A DNA stretch of 64,000 nt from Kushneria indalinina DSM 14324 (GTDB lineage Bacteria; Pseudomonadota; Gammaproteobacteria; Pseudomonadales; Halomonadaceae), in assembly GCF_003385845.1 (NCBI RefSeq), contig NZ_QRDJ01000006.1, positions 1,238,707 through 1,302,706 on the forward strand, written 5' to 3'. Of this stretch, positions 1 to 11,271 are shown piece by piece. Below the pieces are notes generated by a model, which saw nothing but the letters and a program-made list of their open reading frames with translations, did no database searches and had not been told where the DNA came from. The translations under genes and the position numbers were made by a program. Each line of letters starts with the position of its first letter. Position 1 is the stretch's first letter.

Positions 1-876
1 CAGTGACGTCTTGTCCTCACCGCTTTGCGGTACGTCCTGGTTGCCGATGATCAAAAAGCGCGTCGAATTGTCCGGCATGTCCTCGATCTTTTCCTCGAGG
101 CGCTCCAGGCCGTAAAGCCGCGCGGCCATGTCACCGGCGATGGCGGCGGTATGCCACTCGCTCTTGACCCGACGAGCCGCTTCGGCATTGGAAGAGACCG
201 CCACGCGCTCGGCGTGCGGATAATGCGCGTCCAGCCACTTGCGGCACTGCGCCAGCGACTGCGAATGGGAATAGATGCGCGACACCTTGTCCCGACGCGT
301 GTTGCTGCCGACCAGCAGGTGGTGATGAATGCGCAGTACCACCTCACCGCAGATACGCAGTGAGGTATCCATGAAGGAGTCCAGCGTATGGTTGACCACG
401 CCCTCGGTCGAGTTTTCTACCGGAACAACGCCATAGTTGGCAGCGCCCGCCTCGACCTCGCGAAAGACCTCATCGATGGCCGGCAGCGGCGTACAGACAG
501 CGCTGTCACCAAAGTGCTTGAGCGCGGCCTGCTGGGTAAAGGTTCCCTCCGGGCCGAGATAGGCCGCGCGCACCGGCTTTTCCAGCGCCAGACAGGCCGA
601 CATGATCTCACGGAAAAGACGCGCCATCTCCTCGCCGGGCAGCGGCCCCTTGTTGAGGGCCATGATGCGCTTGAGGACCTGGGCTTCGCGCTCGGGGCGA
701 TAAAACAGCGCCTGGGGGTCTTCGGCCAGCTTGACGTGCGCGACCTGCTGGGCACAGGCCGCCCGCTCACTGATCAGGTCAAGAATCTGCTGGTCCAGCG
801 TATCGATGCGGTCCCGCAGGGCGCCAAGATCCACGTCCTGACCGCTATTATCATGGGATGAAGGCTGATCCGTCAT
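1..876 (-). CDS. pheA: P-protein: chorismate mutase / prephenate dehydratase (partial)
   Basis: Bifunctional enzyme of phenylalanine synthesis, converting chorismate to prephenate and then to phenylpyruvate. The 292 visible codons give an N-terminal AroQ-type chorismate mutase helix region (about residues 15-100) and then a prephenate dehydratase domain beginning AYLGPEGTFTQ. The dehydratase carries the catalytic Thr in the DNSTRF motif near residue 275. The reading frame runs off the left edge, so most of the C-terminal ACT domain that binds phenylalanine is not seen. The ATG start lies 5 bp after the serC stop codon, so the two genes are probably co-transcribed in the order serC-pheA, as in Pseudomonas. 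Confidence 0.95.
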   Translation of the reverse strand, partial: MTDQPSSHDNSGQDVDLGALRDRIDTLDQQILDLISERAACAQQVAHVKLAEDPQALFYRPEREAQVLKRIMALNKGPLPGEEMARLFREIMSACLALEKPVRAAYLGPEGTFTQQAALKHFGDSAVCTPLPAIDEVFREVEAGAANYGVVPVENSTEGVVNHTLDSFMDTSLRICGEVVLRIHHHLLVGSNTRRDKVSRIYSHSQSLAQCRKWLDAHYPHAERVAVSSNAEAARRVKSEWHTAAIAGDMAARLYGLERLEEKIEDMPDNSTRFLIIGNQDVPQSGEDKTSL

Positions 877-881
877 GTGTT

Positions 882-1961
882 CTACCCGTAGCGACGCTCG
901 AAGTCCTGCATGAAGGACACCAGTCGATCAACGCCCTCTTCCGGCATGGCGTTATAAAGGCTGGCACGCATACCACCCACACTACGATGCCCCTTGAGCG
1001 TCAGCAGCCCTGCGGCCTCGGACTCGGCAAGGAACGTTTTGTTGAGCGACTCATCACCGAGCACGAAGGGCACATTGGTCAGCGAGCGATTGGCCGTAGC
1101 GATCGGATTGGAATAGAAGCCGCTGGTGTCGATGGCGTCATAGAGCTTTTGCGCCTTGCGACGGTTGACCTTCTCGATGGCATCTACCCCGCCCTGCGCC
1201 TTGAGCCATTCAAACACCAGACCCGACAGATACCAGGCATAGGTGGCCGGCGTATTGAGCATGGAGCCGTTATCGGCAAACGCCTTCCAGTTGAGCATGG
1301 AAGGTGTCTCCCGGCGAGCACGCCCCAGCAGATCGTTGCGCACGATGACAATCACGATACCGGCCGGGCCGATGTTCTTCTGCGCCCCGGCATAGATCAC
1401 GCCGAATTTCGACACATCCACCGAGCGCGACAGAATCGAGGAGGACATGTCACAGACCAGCGGTACATCGGCCTGCGGGACGTAATCCATCTGCAGCCCG
1501 CCGATGGTCTCGTTATCGCAGTAGTGCAGATAGGCGGCATCACTGGACAGCGCCAGTGCCTCCTGACCGGGCACGGCGGTATAGCCGTTGCCTTCGGCCG
1601 AGGCGACCAGATGGGCATCGCCCAGATGCCGACCTTCCTTCAGGGCCTTCTGCGACCAGATGCCGGTATCCAGGTAATTGCCACGACCGCCCTGCCCCAG
1701 CAGGTTAAACGGCACACACCCGAACTGCTGCGTGGCACCGCCCTGCATGAACAGCACGCTGTAGTTGTCCGGCACCTGCATCAGTTCACGCAGATTGGCC
1801 TCGGCACGTTCCGCGACGGCGATAAAGGCCTCACTGCGATGACTCATCTCCATGACGGAAAGGCCACGCCCTTCAAAATCGAGCATCTCATCGCGTGCGC
1901 GCTCAAGCACGGCGGTGGGCAGCGTGGCGGGGCCGGAACAGAAGTTGAAATGTCGGGTCAT
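882..1961 (-). CDS. serC: Phosphoserine aminotransferase
   Basis: PLP-dependent enzyme that makes 3-phosphoserine from 3-phosphohydroxypyruvate and glutamate in serine synthesis; it also serves pyridoxal phosphate synthesis. The 359-residue length is normal for the family. The N-terminus (FNFCSGPATLP) and the PLP-lysine context GAQKNIGPAG near residue 195 are typical of SerC. It sits between gyrA upstream and pheA downstream on the same strand, the gyrA-serC-pheA order known from Pseudomonas. A strong terminator separates it from gyrA, so it probably has its own promoter or depends on read-through. Confidence 0.97.
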   Translation of the reverse strand: MTRHFNFCSGPATLPTAVLERARDEMLDFEGRGLSVMEMSHRSEAFIAVAERAEANLRELMQVPDNYSVLFMQGGATQQFGCVPFNLLGQGGRGNYLDTGIWSQKALKEGRHLGDAHLVASAEGNGYTAVPGQEALALSSDAAYLHYCDNETIGGLQMDYVPQADVPLVCDMSSSILSRSVDVSKFGVIYAGAQKNIGPAGIVIVIVRNDLLGRARRETPSMLNWKAFADNGSMLNTPATYAWYLSGLVFEWLKAQGGVDAIEKVNRRKAQKLYDAIDTSGFYSNPIATANRSLTNVPFVLGDESLNKTFLAESEAAGLLTLKGHRSVGGMRASLYNAMPEEGVDRLVSFMQDFERRYG

Positions 1962-1982
1962 GTCAGGTCTCGACAGGCTTGA

Positions 1983-2015
1983 AAAAATAACGGCGCCTTT
2001 CCATGAAAGGCGCCG
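1983..2015 (-). terminator. Rho-independent terminator of gyrA
   Basis: Ten-base perfect stem (cggcgccttt / aaaggcgccg) with a 5-nt loop. On the minus strand it is followed by TTATTTTTTC. It lies just after the gyrA stop codon and before serC. Confidence 0.85.
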
Positions 2016-2021
2016 ATGGTT

Positions 2022-4724
<2,703 letters not shown>

Positions 4725-4871
4725 GGGTCGTCAAATCCTGGTCCTGTTCAAGAAGCCCTGCTGCCTGAACACCCCGGCCACAGGGGCCATGGGGCGTTCA
4801 GGCGCGAACACCCGTAATGCAATCACGACGCACACATGATCGCGCACGGATGATCCAATTGGTTGGCCCGG

Positions 4872-4880
4872 ATTGTACCA
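4872..4880 (-). promoter_or_regulatory. Candidate extended -10 promoter of gyrA
   Basis: The minus strand reads TGGTACAAT, an extended -10 element (TG, one base, then TACAAT). It would give a leader of about 140 nt. No convincing -35 hexamer is visible. Confidence 0.4.
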
Positions 4881-5010
4881 CAGCCCCACCGCTCTCCGGC
4901 AGACAGTGATGCAATCCGGCGGTGATTCGAACACCTGCGGACAATGGCGCTGTCATGCCCCGCATCGAGGGCCATCATTATCGGATAGTCCAGGAGTACG
5001 GGATCAGAAC

Positions 5011-5026
5011 GTGCCAGCGCTGGCAC
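5011..5026. repeat. Perfect 16-bp palindrome upstream of rdgC
   Basis: GTGCCAGC followed immediately by its reverse complement GCTGGCAC. The right half (TGGCAC) is where a -35 element would lie, 17 bp ahead of CATAAT at 5044-5049. It could be an operator; the binding protein is unknown. Confidence 0.5.
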
Positions 5027-5073
5027 CCGCGCCTGCCATTCGACATAATGTGCGCCTTCAAGGAAAGGACGCT

Positions 5074-6000
5074 ATGTGGTTCAAGCATTTACAACTTTAT
5101 CGCCTACACGATGAGCAGGACTGGTCACTGGATCAGCTCACCCAGGCTCTCGACACCTATCGTTTTGCGCCGGTCACCGAGACTCAGGCCCGCCGCGTGG
5201 GCTGGTCAGCGCCTGCCGGACGCCACGGCGACCAGCTGGTGCATGAAATTCAGGGCCACCGTCTGATGACGCTGCTGCGCCAGGAGCGGCTGTTACCGAG
5301 TGCCGTGGTCAAGGAAACGCTCGAGGAGCGTGTCGAGGCGCTGGCCGCCCAGCAGGGCTACCCGCCCAGCCGACGTGACAAGCTGGCGCTCAAGGAGCGC
5401 ATTGTCGAGGAACTGCTGCCACGCGCCTTTACCCGCACGACCCGCACGGATCTGTGGTGGGACACGAAACGCCGCCTGATCGGGATCAACGCCTCCAGCG
5501 CCAAACGCGCCGAGGAGATCCTCGACGTGCTGCGTGAATCGCTGGGCTCGCTCAAGGTGATTCCACTGGTGCCGCAGACGCCGGCCGGACGCACCATGAC
5601 GACCTGGCTGACCGACCCGACCACCCGCCCGGAAGGCGTGATTCTGGGCGATCAGATCGAGCTGCGCGCCAAGGGCGATGACGGCATTCTGCGCGCCCGC
5701 AGCATCGACCCGGACGGTGAAGAGGTACGCATGTCACTGGACGTTGGCCGTCAGGCCAGCAAGCTGGCACTGAATATCGAAGAGCAGATGACACTGGTGC
5801 TACAGGAAGACATGTCGATCAAGTCCATTCGCTTTGCCGATGCCGTGCTCAAGGAGATCGATGACACCGACAGCGATGACAACCCCGTCATGCAGATGGA
5901 GACCGAGTTTGCGCTCATGGCCCATGTGCTGGGCGATACTGCCGAGCGACTGATGCAGTGGCTGGGCGGCGAAGCGACCACGGCTCCTGCAGCACCATGA
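5074..6000 (+). CDS. rdgC: Recombination-associated protein RdgC
   Basis: Ring-shaped, non-specific double-stranded DNA-binding protein that restrains RecA and is linked to replication and recombination. The 308-residue protein begins MWFKHLQLYRL, the family signature; the ATG at 5074 follows AAGGA. An upstream in-frame ATG at 4873 would add 67 residues unlike RdgC and is rejected. Family features include the conserved phage-like central region (TRTDLWWDTKRRLIGINASS) and the usual total length near 300. Its stop overlaps the next start (ATGA), so the downstream acyltransferase is probably translated with it. Confidence 0.95.
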   Translation: MWFKHLQLYRLHDEQDWSLDQLTQALDTYRFAPVTETQARRVGWSAPAGRHGDQLVHEIQGHRLMTLLRQERLLPSAVVKETLEERVEALAAQQGYPPSRRDKLALKERIVEELLPRAFTRTTRTDLWWDTKRRLIGINASSAKRAEEILDVLRESLGSLKVIPLVPQTPAGRTMTTWLTDPTTRPEGVILGDQIELRAKGDDGILRARSIDPDGEEVRMSLDVGRQASKLALNIEEQMTLVLQEDMSIKSIRFADAVLKEIDDTDSDDNPVMQMETEFALMAHVLGDTAERLMQWLGGEATTAPAAP

Positions 6001-7199
6001 ATCAAACGTCTGACGACCCGCGAAACGAGATGACCTCCCCTGAAGCGCTGCCGAGCGTGGACGATTTCGAGGCCATACGCCCCTATAACGATAATGAAGT
6101 CGTGGCCACGCTGGCGCGCCTGGTGCGCAATGATGAATTCATCGACACCATTACGCGCTACCGGCTACCCCGGCTGGCCCGATATGCGCCGCGCGTGGCA
6201 CGCGCACTGGCGCGCCACGGGCTCAGGCGTGCCGTGCGCAATATCCATACGGTGGGGGATTTTCAAAATCACATCTCCCATTACATGGCGCGCATGATCC
6301 AGAACACGACCAACACCTTCAGCGTGGAGGGTCTGGAGCATCTGGATCATCAAAGGGCCTATCTTTTCATCGGCAACCACCGCGACATTGCCCTTGACCC
6401 GGCGTTTGTCAATTACGCGCTCTATCACAGCGGGCGCAGCACCGTGCGCATTGCCATTGGCGACAACCTGCTGCAAAAGCCCTACGTGACCGATCTCATG
6501 CGGCTCAACAAGAGCTTTATCGTGCCCCGTTCGGCGCGCGGCAAGCGGGCGATGCTGGCCGCCTATCAGCAGCTGTCCAACTACATTCGCCACTCCATTG
6601 TCGAGGACAATCATCCGATCTGGCTGGCCCAGCGCGAAGGCCGGGCCAAAAACGGCGTGGACCGCACCGACAGCGCGATCGTCAAGATGCTGGGCATGGC
6701 CCGGCGCATGAAGGACAAGGACGCCCCGGTCAGCGAGACCATTGCCGAGCTGCGTATCGTGCCGGTGTCCATCAGCTACGAATTTGATCCCTGCGATCAG
6801 CAAAAGGCGCGCGAGCTCAAGGCGCGCAACGACGGCGTGGCGTATGAAAAGATCGCCTATGAGGACATTCTCTCCATCGCCGCCGGCATTACCGGGGACA
6901 AGGGGCGTGTCAGGCTGGTGTTTGGTGCGCCGCTCGAAGGTGATCAGGACAGCTACGACAGCGCCGCCCAGGAGATTGACCGCCAGGTACTGGAAAACTA
7001 CACGCTCTTTCCCAGCCACTACCTGGCACTGGAAGCCACCGGCCACGCCCCGGAGCTTGTCGACACCCGCGATATTACACCGGCGGATCGACAGGCCTTC
7101 CAAAGGCGCCTTGAACAGGTGCCCGAAGAGCTTCGCCCCTGGTGGCTGAGTCAGTACGCCAACCCCGTGCTCAACCGGGCCGGCCGCGAGCCCCTCTAG
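5997..7199 (+). CDS. PlsC-type 1-acyl-glycerol-3-phosphate acyltransferase-like protein
   Basis: Putative glycerolipid acyltransferase of 400 residues. Block I is GNHRDIALDP (His and Asp of the HX4D catalytic pair, with an unusual Arg-Asp following the His). An EGR-containing block appears at LAQREGRAKNG and a VPVSISYE block follows, all in the order typical of PlsC enzymes. No strong transmembrane helix is seen, so membrane attachment is probably peripheral. The start ATG overlaps the rdgC stop by 4 nt, indicating translational coupling. The exact acyl acceptor and donor cannot be read from sequence; a role in phosphatidic acid or in an accessory lipid is possible. Confidence 0.8.
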   Translation: MNQTSDDPRNEMTSPEALPSVDDFEAIRPYNDNEVVATLARLVRNDEFIDTITRYRLPRLARYAPRVARALARHGLRRAVRNIHTVGDFQNHISHYMARMIQNTTNTFSVEGLEHLDHQRAYLFIGNHRDIALDPAFVNYALYHSGRSTVRIAIGDNLLQKPYVTDLMRLNKSFIVPRSARGKRAMLAAYQQLSNYIRHSIVEDNHPIWLAQREGRAKNGVDRTDSAIVKMLGMARRMKDKDAPVSETIAELRIVPVSISYEFDPCDQQKARELKARNDGVAYEKIAYEDILSIAAGITGDKGRVRLVFGAPLEGDQDSYDSAAQEIDRQVLENYTLFPSHYLALEATGHAPELVDTRDITPADRQAFQRRLEQVPEELRPWWLSQYANPVLNRAGREPL

Positions 7200-7210
7200 C
7201 ACCAGACTGG

Positions 7211-7247
7211 AGGGCGCCCGAGCCGGCAGGGTTCAGGGGGGCGCCCT
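7211..7247. repeat. Inverted repeat between convergent acyltransferase and trkH
   Basis: Nine-base perfect arms (agggcgccc / gggcgccct) separated by 19 nt, located between the ends of two convergent genes. No T-tract follows on either strand, so it is a weak terminator at best. Confidence 0.4.
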
Positions 7248-7273
7248 GCGTCGAGGGCACGAGACGGGATTGG

Positions 7274-8758
7274 CTACTTGCGCCAGAAGGTCGGTGTCAA
7301 AAGCACCAGCACGGTCAGGATTTCCAGACGTCCCATCAGCATACCGATACTCAGCATCCACTTGGCCGCATCCGGCAGCGGCGCAAAGTTGCCGGCAGGA
7401 CCGATCACGTCACCGACGCCCGGACCGACATTGGCCACTGCCGTGGCCGCGCCGGAAAGCGCCGTGATCAGATCCAGCCCCATCAGCGATAGCCCCAGCG
7501 CCAGCACCGCTACGGTAAAGAAGAAGAAGAAGGAAAAGGCGATAACCCCGCGTATCTGGTCCTCGGTCAGCACGCGCCCGTTATAACGCTGCACGAAGAC
7601 GCCATTGGCATGCACCAGATAGCGCAGCTGGTTGACCAGCATGATCAGCCCCACCTGAAACCGGAAGACCTTCATCCCGCCACTGGTCGACCCCGAACAG
7701 CCGCCCACAAAAATCAGATAGAAAAAGGCCGCCGCCGACAATGGTCCCCATGCCGTGTAGTCGTCCGTGGCATAGCCGGTCGTGGTCACCACGGACACCA
7801 CATTGAAGGCCACCTGGGTGAGCGCATCGAAAAACTCCATGCCACGCACTACCCGATACAGCGTCAATAGCGCGATAACCACCATCAGCAACGCCAGCAG
7901 CCCTCTCACCTGCTGATCCTTCCAGAGCACGCCCGAACGCTCACGCGCCATGCGAATATAGAGCACAAAGGGCAGCGCTCCGGTCAGCATGGAGAGAATG
8001 CTCAACCAGAGAATGATGGGATTGTCAGCGTATTGGCCGAAGGAGGCGTCGTAGTTGGCAAAGCCGCCGGTGGCCACGGACGTCATGCCGTGCACCACGG
8101 CGTCCAGCGGCAGCATGCCGGCCAGCCAGTAGCTGATGATCGAGACGATCGTGAAGCCGACATACACCAGCCCGATCGCCTTGGCGACCGTCCCGGCCCG
8201 GGGCAATACCTTGTCCGACCAGTCAGAGGATTCGGTCTGGAAAAGGCGCATGCCGCCCACACGCAGAAAGGGCAGCACGGCAATGGCCATGACGATAATC
8301 CCGACCCCGCCGACCCACTGCATCAGACCGCGCCAGAGCTTGAGCCCATCGGAGAGATGTTCGATGCCAACCAGTACGGTCGCCCCGGTCGTGGTGATGG
8401 CCGAGACCGATTCAAACACCGCATCGGCCATCGACAGACGCGGCGCCCCGAACTGCATGGGCAGGCTGGAAAAGGCCGACATCACCACCCAGCTGGAGGT
8501 GGTCAGGATGAACATCTGCCGGGGACGCAGCTCGATCTGCACACCCCAGGTCAGCAGGATCACCGCAACGGCCGTACCGAAGGTCACCGCAAAGGCCCAG
8601 AGAAAAGGCCACATCTGCCCGTCACGCTCCAGAACCAGAAGGCCCAGCGGAATCAGCATGAACAGCGACAGGACCAGCAGCAGCATGGCCAGAATACGCA
8701 GAATGGGGCCCATTCCGGCCGGATTACGGAAAAGCGGCAGACGCAGCATGCATTGCAT
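7274..8758 (-). CDS. trkH: TrkH-family potassium uptake channel
   Basis: Membrane subunit of the Trk potassium uptake system, which works with cytoplasmic TrkA; important for osmotic adjustment in halophiles. The 494-residue protein has about ten membrane helices and four pore-loop motifs in order: ITTTGATVL, MTSVATGGFAN, SVVTTTGYATDDY and NVGPGVGDVIG. It also has the conserved glycine-rich stretch GGCSGSTSGGMKVFR before the third gating helix. The first Met (8758) and the Met three residues later are both possible starts. trkA is not in the window, which is common because the subunits are often unlinked. Confidence 0.95.
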   Translation of the reverse strand: MQCMLRLPLFRNPAGMGPILRILAMLLLVLSLFMLIPLGLLVLERDGQMWPFLWAFAVTFGTAVAVILLTWGVQIELRPRQMFILTTSSWVVMSAFSSLPMQFGAPRLSMADAVFESVSAITTTGATVLVGIEHLSDGLKLWRGLMQWVGGVGIIVMAIAVLPFLRVGGMRLFQTESSDWSDKVLPRAGTVAKAIGLVYVGFTIVSIISYWLAGMLPLDAVVHGMTSVATGGFANYDASFGQYADNPIILWLSILSMLTGALPFVLYIRMARERSGVLWKDQQVRGLLALLMVVIALLTLYRVVRGMEFFDALTQVAFNVVSVVTTTGYATDDYTAWGPLSAAAFFYLIFVGGCSGSTSGGMKVFRFQVGLIMLVNQLRYLVHANGVFVQRYNGRVLTEDQIRGVIAFSFFFFFTVAVLALGLSLMGLDLITALSGAATAVANVGPGVGDVIGPAGNFAPLPDAAKWMLSIGMLMGRLEILTVLVLLTPTFWRK

Positions 8759-8825
8759 CCAGAGTGGTCAACAGGTGCGCGCTACTATAGCGGCTTAAGG
8801 AAAGTGACGCAGCCGGGAAAGCTTA

Positions 8826-8856
8826 TAAAAACAAAAGCCGGCGCGAGGCCGGCTTT
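8826..8856 (-). terminator. Rho-independent terminator downstream of pilA
   Basis: Nine-base stem (aaagccggc / gccggcttt) with a 5-nt loop. On the minus strand it is followed by TTTTGTTTTT. It lies about 45 bp beyond the pilA stop codon. Confidence 0.85.
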
Positions 8857-8899
8857 GAATATTCAGATTACTTTATTGTGTGACAGTGATGGGGTCGCC

Positions 8900-9340
8900 T
8901 CAGCCATTCTCACAACCACGCGGCTTATATTCGGGAGCAACATCAGTAGTACAGTTCCAGACACCATCCACTGTTCTTGAAAGTTTGATATGTTTGCTTC
9001 GCAAGGTCGAATTTGCTCCTGTGTCAAAATCTAACTGAACAGAAGCTACTCCAGTATTACCGGAATTAGTATCCGGGACAGTCAAGGTACCCAGTTTCAC
9101 CTGTTCATTGGTAAGACCGATAAAACCTTTAGTATCTGGCGTAATACTGATCGATTCTCCACGAAGCACAGCTTCCTCGATTGCTGTTTGCGTGCCTCGA
9201 ATTGAGGCCAGCCCTGAAGCCACTTCTGATCTTGCCACATAGTCCTGATATCGCGGCACGGCAATGGCCGCCAGTACACCGATGATGGCGACCACGATCA
9301 TCAGTTCGATCAACGTAAAACCACCCTGCCTGCCTGCCAT
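8900..9340 (-). CDS. pilA: Type IV major pilin (PilA-like prepilin)
   Basis: Structural subunit of a type IV pilus, 146 residues. It has a short class-IVa leader (MAGRQGG) ending in Gly, followed by [20 protein letters not shown]. This gives the PilD cleavage site, the Glu5 residue and the hydrophobic assembly helix. Two Cys near the C-terminus (in WNCTT and PRGCENG) can form the disulfide-bonded D-region loop. The ATG at 9340 follows AAGGG with 7-nt spacing; a longer frame upstream is not needed. The gene diverges from pilBCD. Its base composition is visibly AT-richer than its neighbours, as is common for variable pilins. Confidence 0.93.
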   Translation of the reverse strand: MAGRQGGFTLIELMIVVAIIGVLAAIAVPRYQDYVARSEVASGLASIRGTQTAIEEAVLRGESISITPDTKGFIGLTNEQVKLGTLTVPDTNSGNTGVASVQLDFDTGANSTLRSKHIKLSRTVDGVWNCTTDVAPEYKPRGCENG

Positions 9341-9529
9341 TGACGTGCCCTTCTTGATTGAATGCATAAGGTCCTGCACGAACAGGCAGGATAACGGTAT
9401 ATTTTGCGTTGGATACTTGATTGACGCAGAGCCCTTAACGACAAAAGCGCCGGGAACTTTAGAGAAATGAACGCCCGCCGATAACAGGGACAGGTCGCCA
9501 TTCCCCTCTGGCCATATGGACGCACGTGT

Positions 9530-11263
9530 ATGTCGGATGCCCTCACTCAGCTGTCTGCCAACCCCCTGCGCAGCCTCGCCCACCAGCTGGTCGAGGATGG
9601 CCTGCTGGAGGCCGAGCATGCGCTGGCACTCGAAGAGCAGGCGCACCGGGAAAAGCGCCCGCTCCTCAAGCTCATTACCGAAGAGACCGGCGTATCGCAG
9701 CGCGATGCCCTTCAAAGCGCCGGCTGGGCCTTCGGGCTCGGCTGTGTCGATCTGGAGGCCATTGCGGTGGCGCACCTGCCGCCGCTGCAGGGCCTGCCCG
9801 AATCCATGATTCGTCGGTTGGGCGTTTTGCCTCTAATGCGCCTGGAGCGCTGCCTGATCGTGGCGGTGGATGACCCTTCCCGCCTGCCCGTGCTGGATGA
9901 GCTTCAGTTCGTGATCGGCATGAGCGTGGAAGGCGTGCTGGCACCGGGCGATCAGCTCGCCTCAAGGCTTGAGCAGTATCTGGAAATTCACGGCGAAGGG
10001 GCACTGGCACTGCTGGAGGGTCAAAACGCCATCGAGACGCTGGCGCTTGAAGAGGGAGATATTGCGGAGCACGCAGAAGACGCCTCCTTCCAGTCCAGCG
10101 ATGATGCGCCGGTGGTACGCTTCGTCAAACAGATCCTGCTGGACGGCATTCGCCGTGGCGCCTCTGATATTCATTTCGAGCCGTTTGAGGAGAGCTTTCG
10201 CATCCGCTTTCGCATCGACGGCATTCTCATGGAGGCCTCGCGACCGCCGACCCAGCTCCGCCAGCGCATTGCAGCACGCATCAAGGTGATGGCAAAACTG
10301 GATATCTCCGAGCGGCGCCTGCCTCAGGACGGCAGCCTGCGCCTGAAGCTGTCGACAAAACGCCATGTCGAGTTTCGCGTCAACACCCTGCCAACGCTCT
10401 TTGGTGAGAAGATCGTGATGCGTCTGCTGGACCCGGACAGTGCCCGCATGGGCATCGATGCGCTGGGCTTCACACCGGAGCAGCGCAGCGTTTTTGAACA
10501 GGCCATTGCTCGACCGCAGGGCATGATTCTGGTCACCGGCCCCACCGGCAGCGGCAAGACCGTCACGCTGTATACCGCGCTCAACCTGCTCAACACCGAA
10601 GCGCGCAACATTGCCACGGCCGAAGACCCGGTCGAGATCAAGCTTGAAGGCATTAATCAGGTCAACGTACGCCCGGGGATCGGCTTTGACTTCGCCGCCG
10701 CCCTGCGCGCCTTTCTGCGTCAGGACCCTGACGTGGTGATGGTGGGTGAGATTCGCGATCTGGAAACGGCGGAAGTGGCCATCAAGGCTGCCCAGACCGG
10801 TCATCTGGTGCTGTCGACCCTGCACACCAATTCGGCTGCCGAGACCCTGACCCGACTGGGCAACATGGGCGTGGCCGGGTTTAACATTGCCACCTCCATC
10901 AGCCTGATCATCGCCCAGCGACTGGCACGCCGTCTGTGTGATCGTTGCCGCCAGCCGGTGGCCCTGCCCCGTGACGTGCTCAAGCATCAGGGGCTTGAAG
11001 ACGATGAAATCGACCGGGCCACGCTGTATCAGGCCGTGGGCTGTGAGCACTGTACCCATGGCTACCGGGGCCGTGTGGGCATCTATGAAATGGTGCCGGT
11101 TTCATCCGCCATGAGCCATCTGATCATGCAGGATGCCGGGGCCATGGCACTGGCAGAGCAGGCAAGGCGCGAAGGCCATCGTGACCTGCGTCGCAGCGGC
11201 CTTCAAAAGGTACTGGCAGGGCTGACCACGCTGGAAGAACTTAACCGGATCATTCAGGAGTAA
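9530..11263 (+). CDS. pilB: Type IV pilus extension ATPase PilB
   Basis: Hexameric cytoplasmic ATPase that drives pilin polymerisation. The 577-residue protein has an N-terminal MshE/GSPII-E-N type domain (about residues 1-160). The ATPase core carries Walker A GPTGSGKT, Walker B region [14 protein letters not shown] and the His box around [14 protein letters not shown]. The zinc tetracysteine pair CDRC and CEHC is in the C-terminal part. The start at 9530 has no strong ribosome-binding site. It is the first gene of pilB-pilC-pilD, and pilC begins 8 bp after its stop. Confidence 0.96.
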   Translation: MSDALTQLSANPLRSLAHQLVEDGLLEAEHALALEEQAHREKRPLLKLITEETGVSQRDALQSAGWAFGLGCVDLEAIAVAHLPPLQGLPESMIRRLGVLPLMRLERCLIVAVDDPSRLPVLDELQFVIGMSVEGVLAPGDQLASRLEQYLEIHGEGALALLEGQNAIETLALEEGDIAEHAEDASFQSSDDAPVVRFVKQILLDGIRRGASDIHFEPFEESFRIRFRIDGILMEASRPPTQLRQRIAARIKVMAKLDISERRLPQDGSLRLKLSTKRHVEFRVNTLPTLFGEKIVMRLLDPDSARMGIDALGFTPEQRSVFEQAIARPQGMILVTGPTGSGKTVTLYTALNLLNTEARNIATAEDPVEIKLEGINQVNVRPGIGFDFAAALRAFLRQDPDVVMVGEIRDLETAEVAIKAAQTGHLVLSTLHTNSAAETLTRLGNMGVAGFNIATSISLIIAQRLARRLCDRCRQPVALPRDVLKHQGLEDDEIDRATLYQAVGCEHCTHGYRGRVGIYEMVPVSSAMSHLIMQDAGAMALAEQARREGHRDLRRSGLQKVLAGLTTLEELNRIIQE

Positions 11264-11271
11264 TCATTCCC

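Larger units (their letters stand above)
4725..5073. other. Divergent gyrA/rdgC intergenic region
   Basis: These 349 bp have no convincing gene. They hold the leader and promoter regions of both flanking genes. A TACAAT preceded by TG in extended -10 spacing faces gyrA at 4872-4877 (minus), without a good -35. A perfect 16-bp palindrome lies at 5011-5026, and CATAAT at 5044-5049 lies ahead of rdgC. Short ORFs running through here are not supported. Confidence 0.6.

Noticed and set aside
858-1982. Long plus-strand frame opposite serC, and similar long frames opposite gyrA, secA, ftsA, mraY, ftsI and others
   Set aside because: These are antisense shadows of clear genes, produced by the high GC content. 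They have no family features and no ribosome-binding sites.
5021-5037. Possible sigma-54 promoter (TGGCAC) upstream of rdgC
   Set aside because: No TTGC lies at the required distance; the TGGCAC is explained by the palindrome.
4873-5073. N-terminal extension of RdgC from an upstream ATG
   Set aside because: The added 67 residues are unlike RdgC, and the internal ATG at MWFKHL matches the family start with AAGGA upstream.
7211-7247. Inverted repeat as a full terminator
   Set aside because: There is no T-tract on either strand and the loop is long; listed only as a repeat.
9341-9529. Sigma-54 promoter for pilA, as in Pseudomonas
   Set aside because: I looked for GG and GC 10 nt apart on the minus strand and found no good match; no convincing sigma-70 pair either.
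8900-9775. A longer pilin frame starting near 9775
   Set aside because: The extra N-terminal part overlaps pilB on the other strand and lacks similarity. The prepilin leader MAGRQGG has its own ribosome-binding site at 9340.
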